Shown piece by piece: positions 26,402-35,636 of a DNA stretch of 64,000 bases. The stretch spans positions 930,001 through 994,000 of the forward strand of contig NZ_CP182343.1 of assembly GCF_048571125.1 (NCBI RefSeq), in the 5' to 3' direction. The notes beneath the pieces were generated by a model that saw nothing but the letters and a program-made list of their open reading frames with translations, was not told the origin of the DNA and did no database searches. This stretch comes from Arcobacter siniprincipis. Lineage in GTDB: Bacteria; Campylobacterota; Campylobacteria; Campylobacterales; Arcobacteraceae. The first letter of the stretch is position 1; each line of letters starts with the position of its first letter. The position numbers and the translations under genes were made by a program.

Positions 26402-28588
26402 TTATTTGTTGAAATTTATAATAAAATTTGCACCAAAATATTCTTTTTTATTGTAAGTGAAAGCTTTATTTTCTACTTCCACTTTAAAATGCATATTTTT
26501 TTCTAAAATAATTTTTGCCATATATAATCCTATACCTCTTCCTTGACTTTTGTGTTTGGTTGTAAAGTAAGGTTCAAAAATATGTTCTATAATATCTTTA
26601 TTTATGCCATTTGCGTTATCTTTTATTGATAAACTGTTTTCAAAAGTTGTAATAAAAATATATCTTTGGTCTTTTTTGTTTTCGATTAAAGCTTCAATGG
26701 CATTATTTATTATATTTAAAACAGCTCGTTGGAACTGTTTTTTTGTGGCAAATATTTTTATTTTTTCAACAATATTACTTACGATTTTTATATGTTCGTC
26801 TTCTAATTTATTTGTAATTATTTTTATATTTTGATTAATTATATCTTCTAACAAAAACTCTTCTTCTTTTTCATCTTCATTATAAAATATTCTAAAGTCT
26901 TCTATTGTTTTTGATAAAAATTTTGAACTTTCAACTATATGAGAACACAAAAAATCTAAACTCTCATCATCTAAAGAATTCATCTCTTTTTTTAGCAATA
27001 TTGAACTAGCTGATGAGGATATTGCACTAAGAGGCTGTCTCCATTGGTGGGCTATATTATTTATCATCTCTCCCATAGCAAGCATTTTATTATGCTCAAA
27101 AAGTATTTCATCTTTCTTTTTATTTTTTAATATCTCTTTTTCTATTCTTATTTCAAGTGATTCATTTAGGTTTTTTAGCTCTTTTGTTTTTTCTTCAACT
27201 AAAAGTTCTAAATTATCATTTAAGAGTTTTAATTCTGATTTTTGTTTTATATCTAAAGTGATATCTGTAAGTGTAACTACAATATAAGGTATCTCTTCTC
27301 CACTAAATAAATTTAAACTAACATTTAATAAAAAATGCCTGATTTGTTCATCTTTTATCATGGCAGCTTTTAAATTTATTTTTGGATTTTCTAAGATAAA
27401 TTGTGCCCAATTTTTACCATTATAATCTTTATCTGTTATATAATTCTCGTCATTTATATCCACAAACATTTCACAAATACATTTATGCTCTTTTTTGAAC
27501 TCTTCTACAGAATGATATTGATTAAAGAAGTTTAAAAATTGTTTATTTGCATTGTTTAAAATTTCCCCATCAGTTAAAATAATAATATTTTGTTGTGAAT
27601 CAAGTATTTGTTGTGCTTTTTTCTTTTCTATAATAACTTTTCTTGAAAAAATATAATAGAAAATCAGACTTAAAACAAAAGTTGAAAAAACAAGTAAAGA
27701 AATAGCATTAGTTATAAAGTTAGTTTTAAATTTGCTTATATTAGACATATCTATATCTTTTAGGTCTTTTGAAAAAATAATATAGCCAATAGTCTCTTTC
27801 TCCAAATCTTTTATTTTATAAGTACCTATAAATTTGTTGTCAACTATTATGTAGTTATTTGTTTTTAGTACTTTTTCTATTCCTATTTTTTTTATTAAGT
27901 TTATTAAATAATCTTTTGCATCTAAGTTTGAGATGTAATATTCATCTATAAAGTTATTAGTAAAAGGATATTTGATAGAATCAAAATACTTCTTATCTGC
28001 CAAAATAAGACTATGTGTATCAGATTTATTAATATCTTTTGCAATAGAATTGAAGTGTGTAATGACTTCAAATATTCCAAGAAACTCTTTTTGGTCATAT
28101 ATTGGTATTATTGAATGGAAAGTCATATCATACCGACCAACACTAATTGTAGTTGTAATTTTTGGATTTTTTAGTAGATCTTTAATGCCTTTTCTAAATA
28201 TTAAAGTATCATTTTTGTGTTCAGTCCAACTTCTGTAAATACTTTTTCCATCTTTATCTATAAGCATAAACCAAATATTTTTAAAACTTGTATTCGCTCC
28301 AAGTTCTTTAGAAAAATTAGATAAATCTAAATTCTGTATATCTTTTGTTTTTAATGCATTTTTTATATTTTCAAATTTTGATGTTGCAATTGCAAGGGAT
28401 AAAGTGGCTGTTTTTTTATCTTCAATTAAAAAATTAATATTTTTATTAATTTGGGTTGATAAAATATTATATTTGTTATTTAATAACTCTTTCTCATGGC
28501 TTTTTAAGTAATTAAAAGAGATATAAACAAAAGTAAAAATTATTATAGTAAATAAGACAATATAAATAGTTAAAGTTTTTTTATTCAT
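26402..28588 (-). CDS. Orphan membrane sensor histidine kinase
   Basis: A 728-residue kinase. A helix at about 8-27 and another at about 291-313 bound a large periplasmic Cache-like sensor (DKDGKSIYRSWTEH, GRYDMTFHSIIPIYDQKEFLGIFEV). Then come a PAS-like region (about 330-445), a coiled coil (about 450-500), HisKA with H514 in NIAHQWRQPLSAISSS, and an HATPase domain (NAIEALI; GRGIGLYMAKIIL). The HQWRQPL phospho-site is typical of Campylobacterota kinases. No response regulator adjoins it. Divergent from ispG. Confidence 0.88.
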   Translation of the reverse strand: MNKKTLTIYIVLFTIIIFTFVYISFNYLKSHEKELLNNKYNILSTQINKNINFLIEDKKTATLSLAIATSKFENIKNALKTKDIQNLDLSNFSKELGANTSFKNIWFMLIDKDGKSIYRSWTEHKNDTLIFRKGIKDLLKNPKITTTISVGRYDMTFHSIIPIYDQKEFLGIFEVITHFNSIAKDINKSDTHSLILADKKYFDSIKYPFTNNFIDEYYISNLDAKDYLINLIKKIGIEKVLKTNNYIIVDNKFIGTYKIKDLEKETIGYIIFSKDLKDIDMSNISKFKTNFITNAISLLVFSTFVLSLIFYYIFSRKVIIEKKKAQQILDSQQNIIILTDGEILNNANKQFLNFFNQYHSVEEFKKEHKCICEMFVDINDENYITDKDYNGKNWAQFILENPKINLKAAMIKDEQIRHFLLNVSLNLFSGEEIPYIVVTLTDITLDIKQKSELKLLNDNLELLVEEKTKELKNLNESLEIRIEKEILKNKKKDEILFEHNKMLAMGEMINNIAHQWRQPLSAISSSASSILLKKEMNSLDDESLDFLCSHIVESSKFLSKTIEDFRIFYNEDEKEEEFLLEDIINQNIKIITNKLEDEHIKIVSNIVEKIKIFATKKQFQRAVLNIINNAIEALIENKKDQRYIFITTFENSLSIKDNANGINKDIIEHIFEPYFTTKHKSQGRGIGLYMAKIILEKNMHFKVEVENKAFTYNKKEYFGANFIINFNK

Positions 28589-28636
28589 GTATTTATTATA
28601 TCCTTTCTTATATAAAATATTAAAAGAAATATTTAT

Positions 28637-28664
28637 TTGAAAATTTATTTTTTTTTGCTACAAT
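28637..28664 (+). promoter_or_regulatory. ispG promoter with extended -10, probably giving leaderless mRNA
   Basis: TTGAAA, a 16-base spacer, then the extended -10 TGcTACAAT ending at 28664. The ATG begins at 28671, where the +1 base is expected. No Shine-Dalgarno sequence precedes the ATG. Confidence 0.65.
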
Positions 28665-28670
28665 CCTGAC

Positions 28671-29735
28671 ATGATAAAAAGATACCCTACAAAAAAGATA
28701 TTCGTTGGTAATGTTGCTATTGGTGGTGATGCACCAATCTCTGTACAATCAATGACTTATACAAAAACATCAGATATACAAGCTACTGTTGAGCAAATAA
28801 AACTATTGCATTTTGCAGGTGCAGATATAGTAAGAGTCGCTGTTCCTGATATGGAAGCAGCATTAGCTTTAAAAAGTATCAAAGAACAAAGCTCTTTACC
28901 TTTGGTTGCTGATATCCATTTTAACTATAAATTAGCACTTATTGCCGCTGAATCTGTAGATTGTATAAGATTAAATCCAGGTAATATTGGTAGTAAAGAT
29001 AGAGTAAAAGAAGTAGTAAAAGCTTGTCAAAACAGAAACTTACCAATAAGGATTGGAGTAAACTGTGGTTCTTTAGAAAAAGAATTTGAAAATAAGTATG
29101 GGCAAACACCTGAAGGTATGGTTGCAAGTGCTGATTATAATATCAAATTTTTAGAAGACTTAGGTTTTACAGATATAAAAGTATCACTAAAAGCAAGTGA
29201 TGTACAAAGAACGGTTCAAGCTTATAAAGATTTAAGACCTATGAATAATTATCCTTTTCATTTAGGAGTTACTGAAGCTGGAACACTATTTCACTCAACT
29301 ATAAAATCTTCAATTGCATTAGGAAGTTTATTACTTGATGGTATTGGAGATACTATGCGTATTTCAATAACTGGTGAATTAGAAAAAGAAATAGAAGTGG
29401 GGCGAGCAATTTTAAAAGATGCAGGTCTTACAAAAGAAGGGCTTAACATAATATCTTGTCCAACTTGTGGAAGAATAGAAGCAGATTTAGTAACAGCAGT
29501 AGCACAAGTGGAAGAGAGAACAAAACATATAAGAACTCCATTGAATGTTTCAGTTATGGGATGTGTTGTAAATGCCTTAGGCGAAGCTAAAAGTGCAGAT
29601 GTTGCAATTGCTTATGGAAAAGGTAGTGGTTTGATTATAAAAAAAGGTGAGACTATAGCTAAACTTCCAACAGAAGAACTTCTTGAAAGATTTTTAGAAG
29701 AGGTTGAAAAAGAAGTAGAAAACCAAAAAGAGTAA
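28671..29735 (+). CDS. ispG: 4-hydroxy-3-methylbut-2-enyl-diphosphate synthase
   Basis: A 354-residue [4Fe-4S] enzyme of the MEP isoprenoid pathway (GcpE). It starts KRYPTKKIFVGNVAIGG, carries the AGADIVRVAVPDMEAA barrel segment, and has the cluster cysteines in ISCPTCGRIEADL plus a third in VMGCVVNALGEA. The predicted transcript seems to begin at the ATG itself. Confidence 0.96.
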   Translation: MIKRYPTKKIFVGNVAIGGDAPISVQSMTYTKTSDIQATVEQIKLLHFAGADIVRVAVPDMEAALALKSIKEQSSLPLVADIHFNYKLALIAAESVDCIRLNPGNIGSKDRVKEVVKACQNRNLPIRIGVNCGSLEKEFENKYGQTPEGMVASADYNIKFLEDLGFTDIKVSLKASDVQRTVQAYKDLRPMNNYPFHLGVTEAGTLFHSTIKSSIALGSLLLDGIGDTMRISITGELEKEIEVGRAILKDAGLTKEGLNIISCPTCGRIEADLVTAVAQVEERTKHIRTPLNVSVMGCVVNALGEAKSADVAIAYGKGSGLIIKKGETIAKLPTEELLERFLEEVEKEVENQKE

Positions 29736-29792
29736 ATTAACAAAACAATAATCTATTCTTAGCTAAAATATTATCCTTTAATTGGAGAAATA

Positions 29793-31232
29793 ATGGATAG
29801 TATTTATAGTTTAAACATAGAACGAGCAGTATTAAGTTCGATTTTATTTAATCCCGATGAGATAGAAGATGTTTTAGGCGTTCTAAAACCAAAAGATTTC
29901 TATCTTCCTGCTCATCAGAAAATCTTTGCAGTTATGGAAAAACTCCATAATGAAGATATGCCAATAGATGAAGAATTTATTCGAAGAAGAGTAAATTCAA
30001 AAGATGTTGATGATGATATTTTAATAGAGATACTTTCTGCAAATCCAATAACAAACACTTTAGCATATACAAGAGAGATAAAAGATGCAAGTGTCAAAAG
30101 AGAACTTGCAACCCTAGCAACTACAATAAAAAAAGTTGCAATTGAAGATGATATCGCAGCAACAGAAGCTGTGGATACTGTACAAAATGCTCTTTATAAA
30201 ATCACTACTGATTCAGCCTCAACAGAACTTAAAGATATACACGTAATCACTGATGACACTTTATCATACATAAAAAGAATGAAAGAACTTGGAGGAAAGC
30301 ACCTTATTGGTGAAACTACAGGTTTTTATGAATTGGATAAAAAAACAACAGGTTTTAATGATGGAGATTTAATTATTATTGCAGCAAGGCCAGCTATGGG
30401 GAAAACGGCTTTAGTTTTAAATATGGCACTTAAAAATGTTGAAGCAAATAAAGGGGTGATTTTTTTCTCACTTGAAATGCCAGCAGAACAACTTATGCTA
30501 AGAATGTTAGCGGCTAAGACTTCAATTCCTTTACAAAACCTTAGAAAAGGTGATTTAGATGATGCTCAATGGTCAAATTTAAGTGGCGCATTTGAGGACT
30601 TAAATAAAAAAAGACTTTTTGTTGATGATGGGGGAAGTGTTAATATTAATCAACTTCGAGCAAGGGTGAGAAAATTAGCTCAAAATAAAGATAATAATAT
30701 ATCTTTAGTAATTATCGATTATTTACAACTTATGCAAGGGACTGGAAATAAAGATAGACACCAAGAGGTTTCTGATATTTCAAGGGGTCTTAAAATGTTG
30801 GCAAGAGAGATGAAAATACCAATTATTGCCCTTTCTCAGCTAAATAGGGGACTTGAAAATAGACCTGATAAAAGACCAATGCTAAGTGACTTAAGGGAAT
30901 CTGGTTCTATTGAGCAAGATGCCGATATTATTATGTTTGTTTATAGGGATGATGTGTATAAAGAAAGAGATGAGGCTAGAAAAGAAAAAGAGGCAAAAGA
31001 TAAAGGGGAAGATTATAAATCAACCTTTACAAATAAGCCAGTAGAAGAAGCTGAAGTAATTATAGGAAAACAAAGAAATGGACCAATTGGAACAGTAAGA
31101 CTTGATTTCCACAAAGCCTTAACTAAATTTGTTGATAAAGAACATAGTGGTGAAGCACCTATTGAAGTTGTTTTTGAAACAGTTGCTGATAATCAAAAAG
31201 AGACAAATATTGATATTCCAAATATTCTTTAA
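29793..31232 (+). CDS. dnaB: Replicative DNA helicase
   Basis: A 479-residue hexameric helicase. It has an N-terminal primase-interacting domain (ERAVLSSILFNPDEIEDV), a RecA-like core with Walker A ARPAMGKTALVLN, Walker B VIIDYLQLMQG, and the C-terminal VIIGKQRNGPIGT. No intein. A GGAG site precedes the ATG; 57 bases separate it from ispG. Confidence 0.97.
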   Translation: MDSIYSLNIERAVLSSILFNPDEIEDVLGVLKPKDFYLPAHQKIFAVMEKLHNEDMPIDEEFIRRRVNSKDVDDDILIEILSANPITNTLAYTREIKDASVKRELATLATTIKKVAIEDDIAATEAVDTVQNALYKITTDSASTELKDIHVITDDTLSYIKRMKELGGKHLIGETTGFYELDKKTTGFNDGDLIIIAARPAMGKTALVLNMALKNVEANKGVIFFSLEMPAEQLMLRMLAAKTSIPLQNLRKGDLDDAQWSNLSGAFEDLNKKRLFVDDGGSVNINQLRARVRKLAQNKDNNISLVIIDYLQLMQGTGNKDRHQEVSDISRGLKMLAREMKIPIIALSQLNRGLENRPDKRPMLSDLRESGSIEQDADIIMFVYRDDVYKERDEARKEKEAKDKGEDYKSTFTNKPVEEAEVIIGKQRNGPIGTVRLDFHKALTKFVDKEHSGEAPIEVVFETVADNQKETNIDIPNIL

Positions 31233-31241
31233 GGAAAAAAC

Positions 31242-31991
31242 TTGCTAGAAACAATAAATTTAAATGATATAAAAGATATTGCACTAAAAGCTAGCGAAGT
31301 AATAATGGAAATTTATAATAAAGATTTTGAAGTAGAGTATAAAGAAGATAATTCTCCACTTACCCAAGCTGATATAAAATCAAATGAAATTATTTGTAAT
31401 AGTTTAATAAATTTATATCCAAATATCTCAATTATGTCTGAAGAGAATAAACAGACTGATTATGAGATAAGAAAAGATTGGGAGTATTATTGGTGTATTG
31501 ATCCAATTGATGGAACAAAAGAGTTTGTCAAAAAAAATGGTGAGTTTACTGTAAATATTGCCTTAATACATAATCAAGAACCAGTTTTAGGAGTTGTTTA
31601 TGCTCCTGCAATTGGTGTAATGTATAGTGCCAAAAGAGGGGTAGGTGCTTTTAAAAATACGCAAAAACTTCCAATAAAAAGAGATGATAGTAAATATATC
31701 ATTGTTGCTAGTAAATCACATATGTCAGAAGAAACACAAACATATATTGATAACATAGAAACAACAAAAGAAAAAGAGCTGATTTCTATGGGAAGTTCAT
31801 TAAAACTTTGTTTAGTAGCAGATGGTAGCGCTGATTGTTATCCAAGGGTTGCACCTACTATGGAATGGGATACAGCAGCAGCTGATGCAATAGTAAGATG
31901 TGCAGGAAAGATGACTTATCATTTGGAATTAGAAAAACCACTAATTTACAACAAAAAAGATTTGTTGAATCCAAATTTTGTGGTTAAATAA
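31242..31991 (+). CDS. cysQ: 3'(2'),5'-bisphosphate nucleotidase (CysQ family)
   Basis: A 249-residue metal-dependent inositol-monophosphatase-fold enzyme hydrolysing adenosine 3',5'-bisphosphate from sulfate assimilation. It has SPLTQADIKSNEII, the metal motif WCIDPIDGTKEFV and the C-terminal MEWDTAAADAIV. Starts at TTG after AAGGAAAA, 9 bases after dnaB. Confidence 0.88.
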   Translation: MLETINLNDIKDIALKASEVIMEIYNKDFEVEYKEDNSPLTQADIKSNEIICNSLINLYPNISIMSEENKQTDYEIRKDWEYYWCIDPIDGTKEFVKKNGEFTVNIALIHNQEPVLGVVYAPAIGVMYSAKRGVGAFKNTQKLPIKRDDSKYIIVASKSHMSEETQTYIDNIETTKEKELISMGSSLKLCLVADGSADCYPRVAPTMEWDTAAADAIVRCAGKMTYHLELEKPLIYNKKDLLNPNFVVK

Positions 31992-32018
31992 TATATAATA
32001 AGTTATAAAGGAGTTAAA

Positions 32019-32741
32019 ATGAAATATGATTTTTTTAATGATTTTGATTTTATACCATATGAATTGGCAATAAAATTTGATTATAGATTAGAAAATGTAA
32101 CTAATAAATTACAAAATTTTTTTAAAAATGTAAAAATTGACTCCTTTGAAGATGAATATGTTGAGTTTTATTTAGCAGGATCATGTATAAAGGCTGATAC
32201 ATTTAGAGATATTGATATATTTTTATTTACAAAAGAAAAATTAAAAAGAGTATGTGCTAATTTAGATAGAAAATATTTTTTATATGAAAACAACTCAAAT
32301 ACTTATCTTTATGATACTGATTTAATTCAAATAGTATATAGGGAAAGATTTTTAGATAAAGATTTAAAATTTATTGTAGATATATTCGATTTTCATTCGA
32401 CAAAAATAGGCTTTAAGTGTGTTTTAGATACTAAAAACTTTGAAATAACAGTTAATGAAGCTGATGTTAGAGAAGATTTTGTAAACTATGTACTTACAAA
32501 AAAGAATGGTTTGACAAGAGTAAACTTAAATCCTTTTGTAACTCTTCAACGGGCAATTCATTTTTTAAAAAGAGGGGATGATGTTCCTTTTTATGTCTTT
32601 TTGGAAATTTTCTCAAAAATCTCATTGATTGAAAAAGATGAACCAATAGAAAAATACTTTGATAGACTGCAAGGTGATGAAGACAAAGTTAAAGAAGTAA
32701 AAGATGCTATTTTTAAATATCTGTCATTTAAGAATAATTAA
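32019..32741 (+). CDS. Nucleotidyltransferase-fold protein, function unknown
   Basis: A 240-residue protein with the beta-polymerase-type signature: G54-S55 in LAGSCIKADTF followed by D64-x-D66 in RDIDIFLF, and a possible third acid in FIVDIFDF. The C-terminal half is helical. It could be a nucleotidyltransferase acting on RNA, protein or a small molecule. There is no partner HEPN gene, so a toxin pair is not supported. A strong AAGGAG site precedes the ATG. Confidence 0.6.
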   Translation: MKYDFFNDFDFIPYELAIKFDYRLENVTNKLQNFFKNVKIDSFEDEYVEFYLAGSCIKADTFRDIDIFLFTKEKLKRVCANLDRKYFLYENNSNTYLYDTDLIQIVYRERFLDKDLKFIVDIFDFHSTKIGFKCVLDTKNFEITVNEADVREDFVNYVLTKKNGLTRVNLNPFVTLQRAIHFLKRGDDVPFYVFLEIFSKISLIEKDEPIEKYFDRLQGDEDKVKEVKDAIFKYLSFKNN

Positions 32742-32761
32742 AAAGTAATTAAAAAATTTAA

Positions 32762-32770
32762 TGATATAAT
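32762..32770 (+). promoter_or_regulatory. Extended -10 promoter of the pseudopilin gene
   Basis: TGaTATAAT, an exact extended -10 element, 26 bases before the ATG. Confidence 0.55.
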
Positions 32771-32796
32771 TTATTTTATTATTAAAAAGGTAAAAA

Positions 32797-33192
32797 ATGG
32801 TAAGTACAAAAGCTTTTTCATTACTTGAATTGATTTTTGCAATAGTTATAATAGGAATAATCTCAACAGTAGCAGTGCCAAAACTTTTAGATACAAAAGA
32901 TAACGCAGAAGCTGCAATTGTTCAAAAAGACATAGCAACAATAATCTCATCAGTTAGAGCATATTATATGGTAAATAATAAACTTGATGATTTTAAAGAG
33001 GCTCTAACTTTGAATCCGAATACTTGGAATATAGAAGGTACAACAGCGATTTATAAAGATGACAATAGCTCTTGTGTATCTGTAAATATAGAGAATAAAA
33101 AATTAAGTGTAATCATAAATGATGAAAATAGTGGAAGTGTTTGCGAAAAAATTATAGCCTCTGGTATTTCTTCTTCTGAATATGATTTATAA
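32797..33192 (+). CDS. Type IV pilin-like / type II pseudopilin
   Basis: A 131-residue protein with a very short leader (MVSTKA) followed by FSLLELIFAIVIIG, the N-methylated hydrophobic helix of type IV pilins. The conserved Glu at +5 (E11) is present, but the residue before the cleavage site is Ala6 rather than Gly. The globular part has two cysteines (SSCVSV and GSVCEK) that may form a disulfide. Lone gene with no secretion or pilus machinery nearby; it may serve a competence or secretion pseudopilus encoded elsewhere. Confidence 0.8.
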   Translation: MVSTKAFSLLELIFAIVIIGIISTVAVPKLLDTKDNAEAAIVQKDIATIISSVRAYYMVNNKLDDFKEALTLNPNTWNIEGTTAIYKDDNSSCVSVNIENKKLSVIINDENSGSVCEKIIASGISSSEYDL

Positions 33193-33202
33193 TAGGAATA
33201 TA

Positions 33203-33733
33203 ATGCAAAAAGCAATTTTTTTAGATAGAGATGGAGTTATTAATATTGAAAAAAACTATTTATATAAAGCTGAAGATTTTGAGTTTATAACTGGTGTTTT
33301 TGATACTTTAAAATATCTACAAGATAATGATTATAAACTTTTTATTATAACTAACCAATCAGGTATTGGAAGAGGATATTATACACAAGAGGATTTTAAT
33401 AATTTAACTTCATGGATGATAGAGGAGTTTGTAAAAAATGGTATTACTATCTCTCAAGTAGAACTTTGTCCCCATGCCCCAACTCAAGAGTGCAATTGTA
33501 GAAAACCAAAAACTGGAATGATAGATAATATACTCAAAAATCATGAAATTGATTTGGAAAACTCTTGGTTAATAGGAGATAAAAAATCAGATATCTTATG
33601 TGCTAAAAATGCTGGTATTAAAAACACTATTCAAGTAAAAACGGGACATGACTTTGATGAATCAAGTAGCTTAGCAAATTTTGTTTGTGACTCAATAAAA
33701 GAAGTTAAAAATATAATTATTCCTGCTTCCTAA
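33203..33733 (+). CDS. gmhB: D-glycero-beta-D-manno-heptose-1,7-bisphosphate 7-phosphatase
   Basis: A 176-residue HAD phosphatase of LPS heptose synthesis. It has FLDRDGVINIEKNY (nucleophile D8 and D10), the FIITNQSGIGRG motif, the zinc loop CPHAPTQECNCRKPKTGM and WLIGDKKSDILCA. An ATG 21 bases upstream is in frame, but this ATG is favoured for its AGGA site. The 3' end overlaps the convergent ligase gene by 17 bases. Confidence 0.93.
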   Translation: MQKAIFLDRDGVINIEKNYLYKAEDFEFITGVFDTLKYLQDNDYKLFIITNQSGIGRGYYTQEDFNNLTSWMIEEFVKNGITISQVELCPHAPTQECNCRKPKTGMIDNILKNHEIDLENSWLIGDKKSDILCAKNAGIKNTIQVKTGHDFDESSSLANFVCDSIKEVKNIIIPAS

Positions 33734-34514
33734 CTCTTAAAAATGAAGCAAATTTTGGTTTACCATTTTTTGTTAAATCGTAATATTTAAATGTAATTTG
33801 TTCTCCTACTTTTGGTGGATTTAGTCTTTGTTTATCACTAAAACCATTTCCAAGATTAAAAATTATTCCATTATTTAGTTTTATTTCTAAACTTTTCATT
33901 TTTTCATTATTATAATTTATTTTTTGAACAATTCCCTCTTCATCATAAAACTTTTTTACTTTTAGAGAATTTTTACTTCTTTTGTTTACATATTCAAGGT
34001 TTGGATTTTTTATTATTACCCCTTCACCTTTTAATAAAACAATTTTTTCTAAAAAATCATCTAACTCTTTTTTATTTTTGCATTGTATTTGTTTGATTAT
34101 ATTTACTTTTATATTTGGATTTTTATCAAACCAATCTTTAATTTTTTCTAATCGCATGTAAAAGTTGCCTTTTGAGTTTGGAGCTTCAAAAATATTGTAT
34201 GTTATTTCACTCCATTTTGAACTTGGTGCTTTATCTAAAACTATACTTTGAATATTTTCAAAATCATCTCTTTTGCTCCAAAGTTCACCATCAAGTTCAA
34301 AGGGTGGAAAATTATTGGTAAAAGAAGTTGGTGCAAATATTTTATTACCATTTTTTGTATATAAAGATTTTCCATCCCAATAGGCTCTTATTCCATCTAG
34401 TTTTTCACTCATAAGCCAGTTATTTATCTCTTGATTTTTATATATTTTGGGCTTTTCTAAATTTAGACTAAAGATATTTGAGATGATAAATATTAATATA
34501 ATGAAAATTTTCAT
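33717..34514 (-). CDS. Periplasmic ATP-dependent DNA ligase (LigE-like)
   Basis: A 265-residue minimal ATP-type ligase: nucleotidyltransferase domain plus OB fold only. The adenylation motif is K38-L-D-G-I-R, motif III-like FELDGELW, motif IV GEGVIIKNP and motif V SLKVKKF. A signal peptide (about 1-16, IILIFIISNIFS) directs it to the periplasm. Family members occur in Haemophilus, Neisseria and Campylobacter and are suspected in natural competence or biofilm DNA repair. The NAD-type housekeeping ligase would be elsewhere. Confidence 0.88.
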   Translation of the reverse strand: MKIFIILIFIISNIFSLNLEKPKIYKNQEINNWLMSEKLDGIRAYWDGKSLYTKNGNKIFAPTSFTNNFPPFELDGELWSKRDDFENIQSIVLDKAPSSKWSEITYNIFEAPNSKGNFYMRLEKIKDWFDKNPNIKVNIIKQIQCKNKKELDDFLEKIVLLKGEGVIIKNPNLEYVNKRSKNSLKVKKFYDEEGIVQKINYNNEKMKSLEIKLNNGIIFNLGNGFSDKQRLNPPKVGEQITFKYYDLTKNGKPKFASFLRVRKQE

Positions 34515-34591
34515 GTGAACTCCAAGAATAATATAAAAAATTATATTTTAAATTATCTGATTTTATTATAAAACCGTAACTTAATTTTCGA

Positions 34592-34597
34592 TAGAAT
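34592..34597 (+). promoter_or_regulatory. -10-like element upstream of hldD
   Basis: TAGAAT, 28 bases before the hldD ATG; AGTAGG is the ribosome site. No good -35 box. Confidence 0.35.
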
Positions 34598-34625
34598 AAA
34601 GCCCATTTATGTAAAGTAGGTAAAT

Positions 34626-35636
34626 ATGAAATATACAGAATATGATTTTAATGAAAAAACGATATTAATTACAGGAGCCGCAGGATTTATTGGCTCAAAC
34701 TTATGCTTTTATTTTCAAAACAATTATCCAAATTCAAAGGTTATTGCTTTAGATTCATTTAGAAGTGGTGAAACTTTAAGTAATGGTAACCTGAAGTCTT
34801 TTGGACACTATAAAAACTTATTAGGTTTTACAGGAACAGTTATTAGTGGGGATATCAATGATAAAGAACTATTAAATCAAATTGATGAAGATTACGAATT
34901 TGATTTTATTTTCCACGAAGCTGCTATTTCAGATACGACTGCAAGTGAACAAGACTTGATGGTAAAAACAAATGTTAATGCCTATGAAGATTTATTAAAA
35001 ATGGCAATTAATCATAATGCAAACATTATTTATGCAAGTAGTGCAGCAACTTATGGGGATGCTGCTTCTCCTCAAACAGTTGGAAATGAAAATCCAGGAA
35101 ATGTTTATGGCTTTTCAAAACTTATGATGGATAATATTACTTATGATTATTTAAAAAAAGATTTAGATATCTCTATTGTGGGGTTAAGATACTTTAATGT
35201 ATATGGTCCAAGGGAGTATTATAAAAATAAAACAGCTTCAACTGTAATACAGTTTGGACATCAAATACTAGCTGGTAATACGCCAAAATTATTTGAAGGA
35301 AGTGATAAGATACTTAGAGATTTTATTTATATAGAAGATGTAATTCAAGCAAATATAAAAGCAGCAACTCCTAAAAAAAGTGGAGTTTATAATGTAGGAA
35401 CTGGAAAAGCTAGATCTTTTCAAGACATAGCTGATATTTTACAAAAAGAGTTAGGTACAAATTTAGGAACAAATTATATTCCAAATCCATATATTGGACA
35501 ATATCAATTCCATACAGAAGCAAATATAGAAGATACAAAAACTTATTTAGATTATGAGCCAAAGTATGAAATGGAAGATGGAATAAAAGATTATATTAAA
35601 GAGATAAAAAGAATATATGAGGTGGAAGTTAAATAA
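34626..35636 (+). CDS. hldD: ADP-L-glycero-D-manno-heptose-6-epimerase
   Basis: A 336-residue extended short-chain dehydrogenase, last step of ADP-heptose synthesis. It has the Rossmann motif GAAGFIGSNL, the Y-x3-K pair in VYGFSKLMMD, and LRYFNVYGPREYYK. It overlaps hldE by one base (TAATG). Starts the hldD-hldE-gmhA-apt-trpB run. Confidence 0.95.
   Translation: MKYTEYDFNEKTILITGAAGFIGSNLCFYFQNNYPNSKVIALDSFRSGETLSNGNLKSFGHYKNLLGFTGTVISGDINDKELLNQIDEDYEFDFIFHEAAISDTTASEQDLMVKTNVNAYEDLLKMAINHNANIIYASSAATYGDAASPQTVGNENPGNVYGFSKLMMDNITYDYLKKDLDISIVGLRYFNVYGPREYYKNKTASTVIQFGHQILAGNTPKLFEGSDKILRDFIYIEDVIQANIKAATPKKSGVYNVGTGKARSFQDIADILQKELGTNLGTNYIPNPYIGQYQFHTEANIEDTKTYLDYEPKYEMEDGIKDYIKEIKRIYEVEVK

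Noticed and set aside
33182..33202. Longer gmhB start overlapping the pseudopilin stop
   Set aside because: The extra seven residues precede the usual HAD N-terminus, and the AGGA site fits the ATG at 33203.
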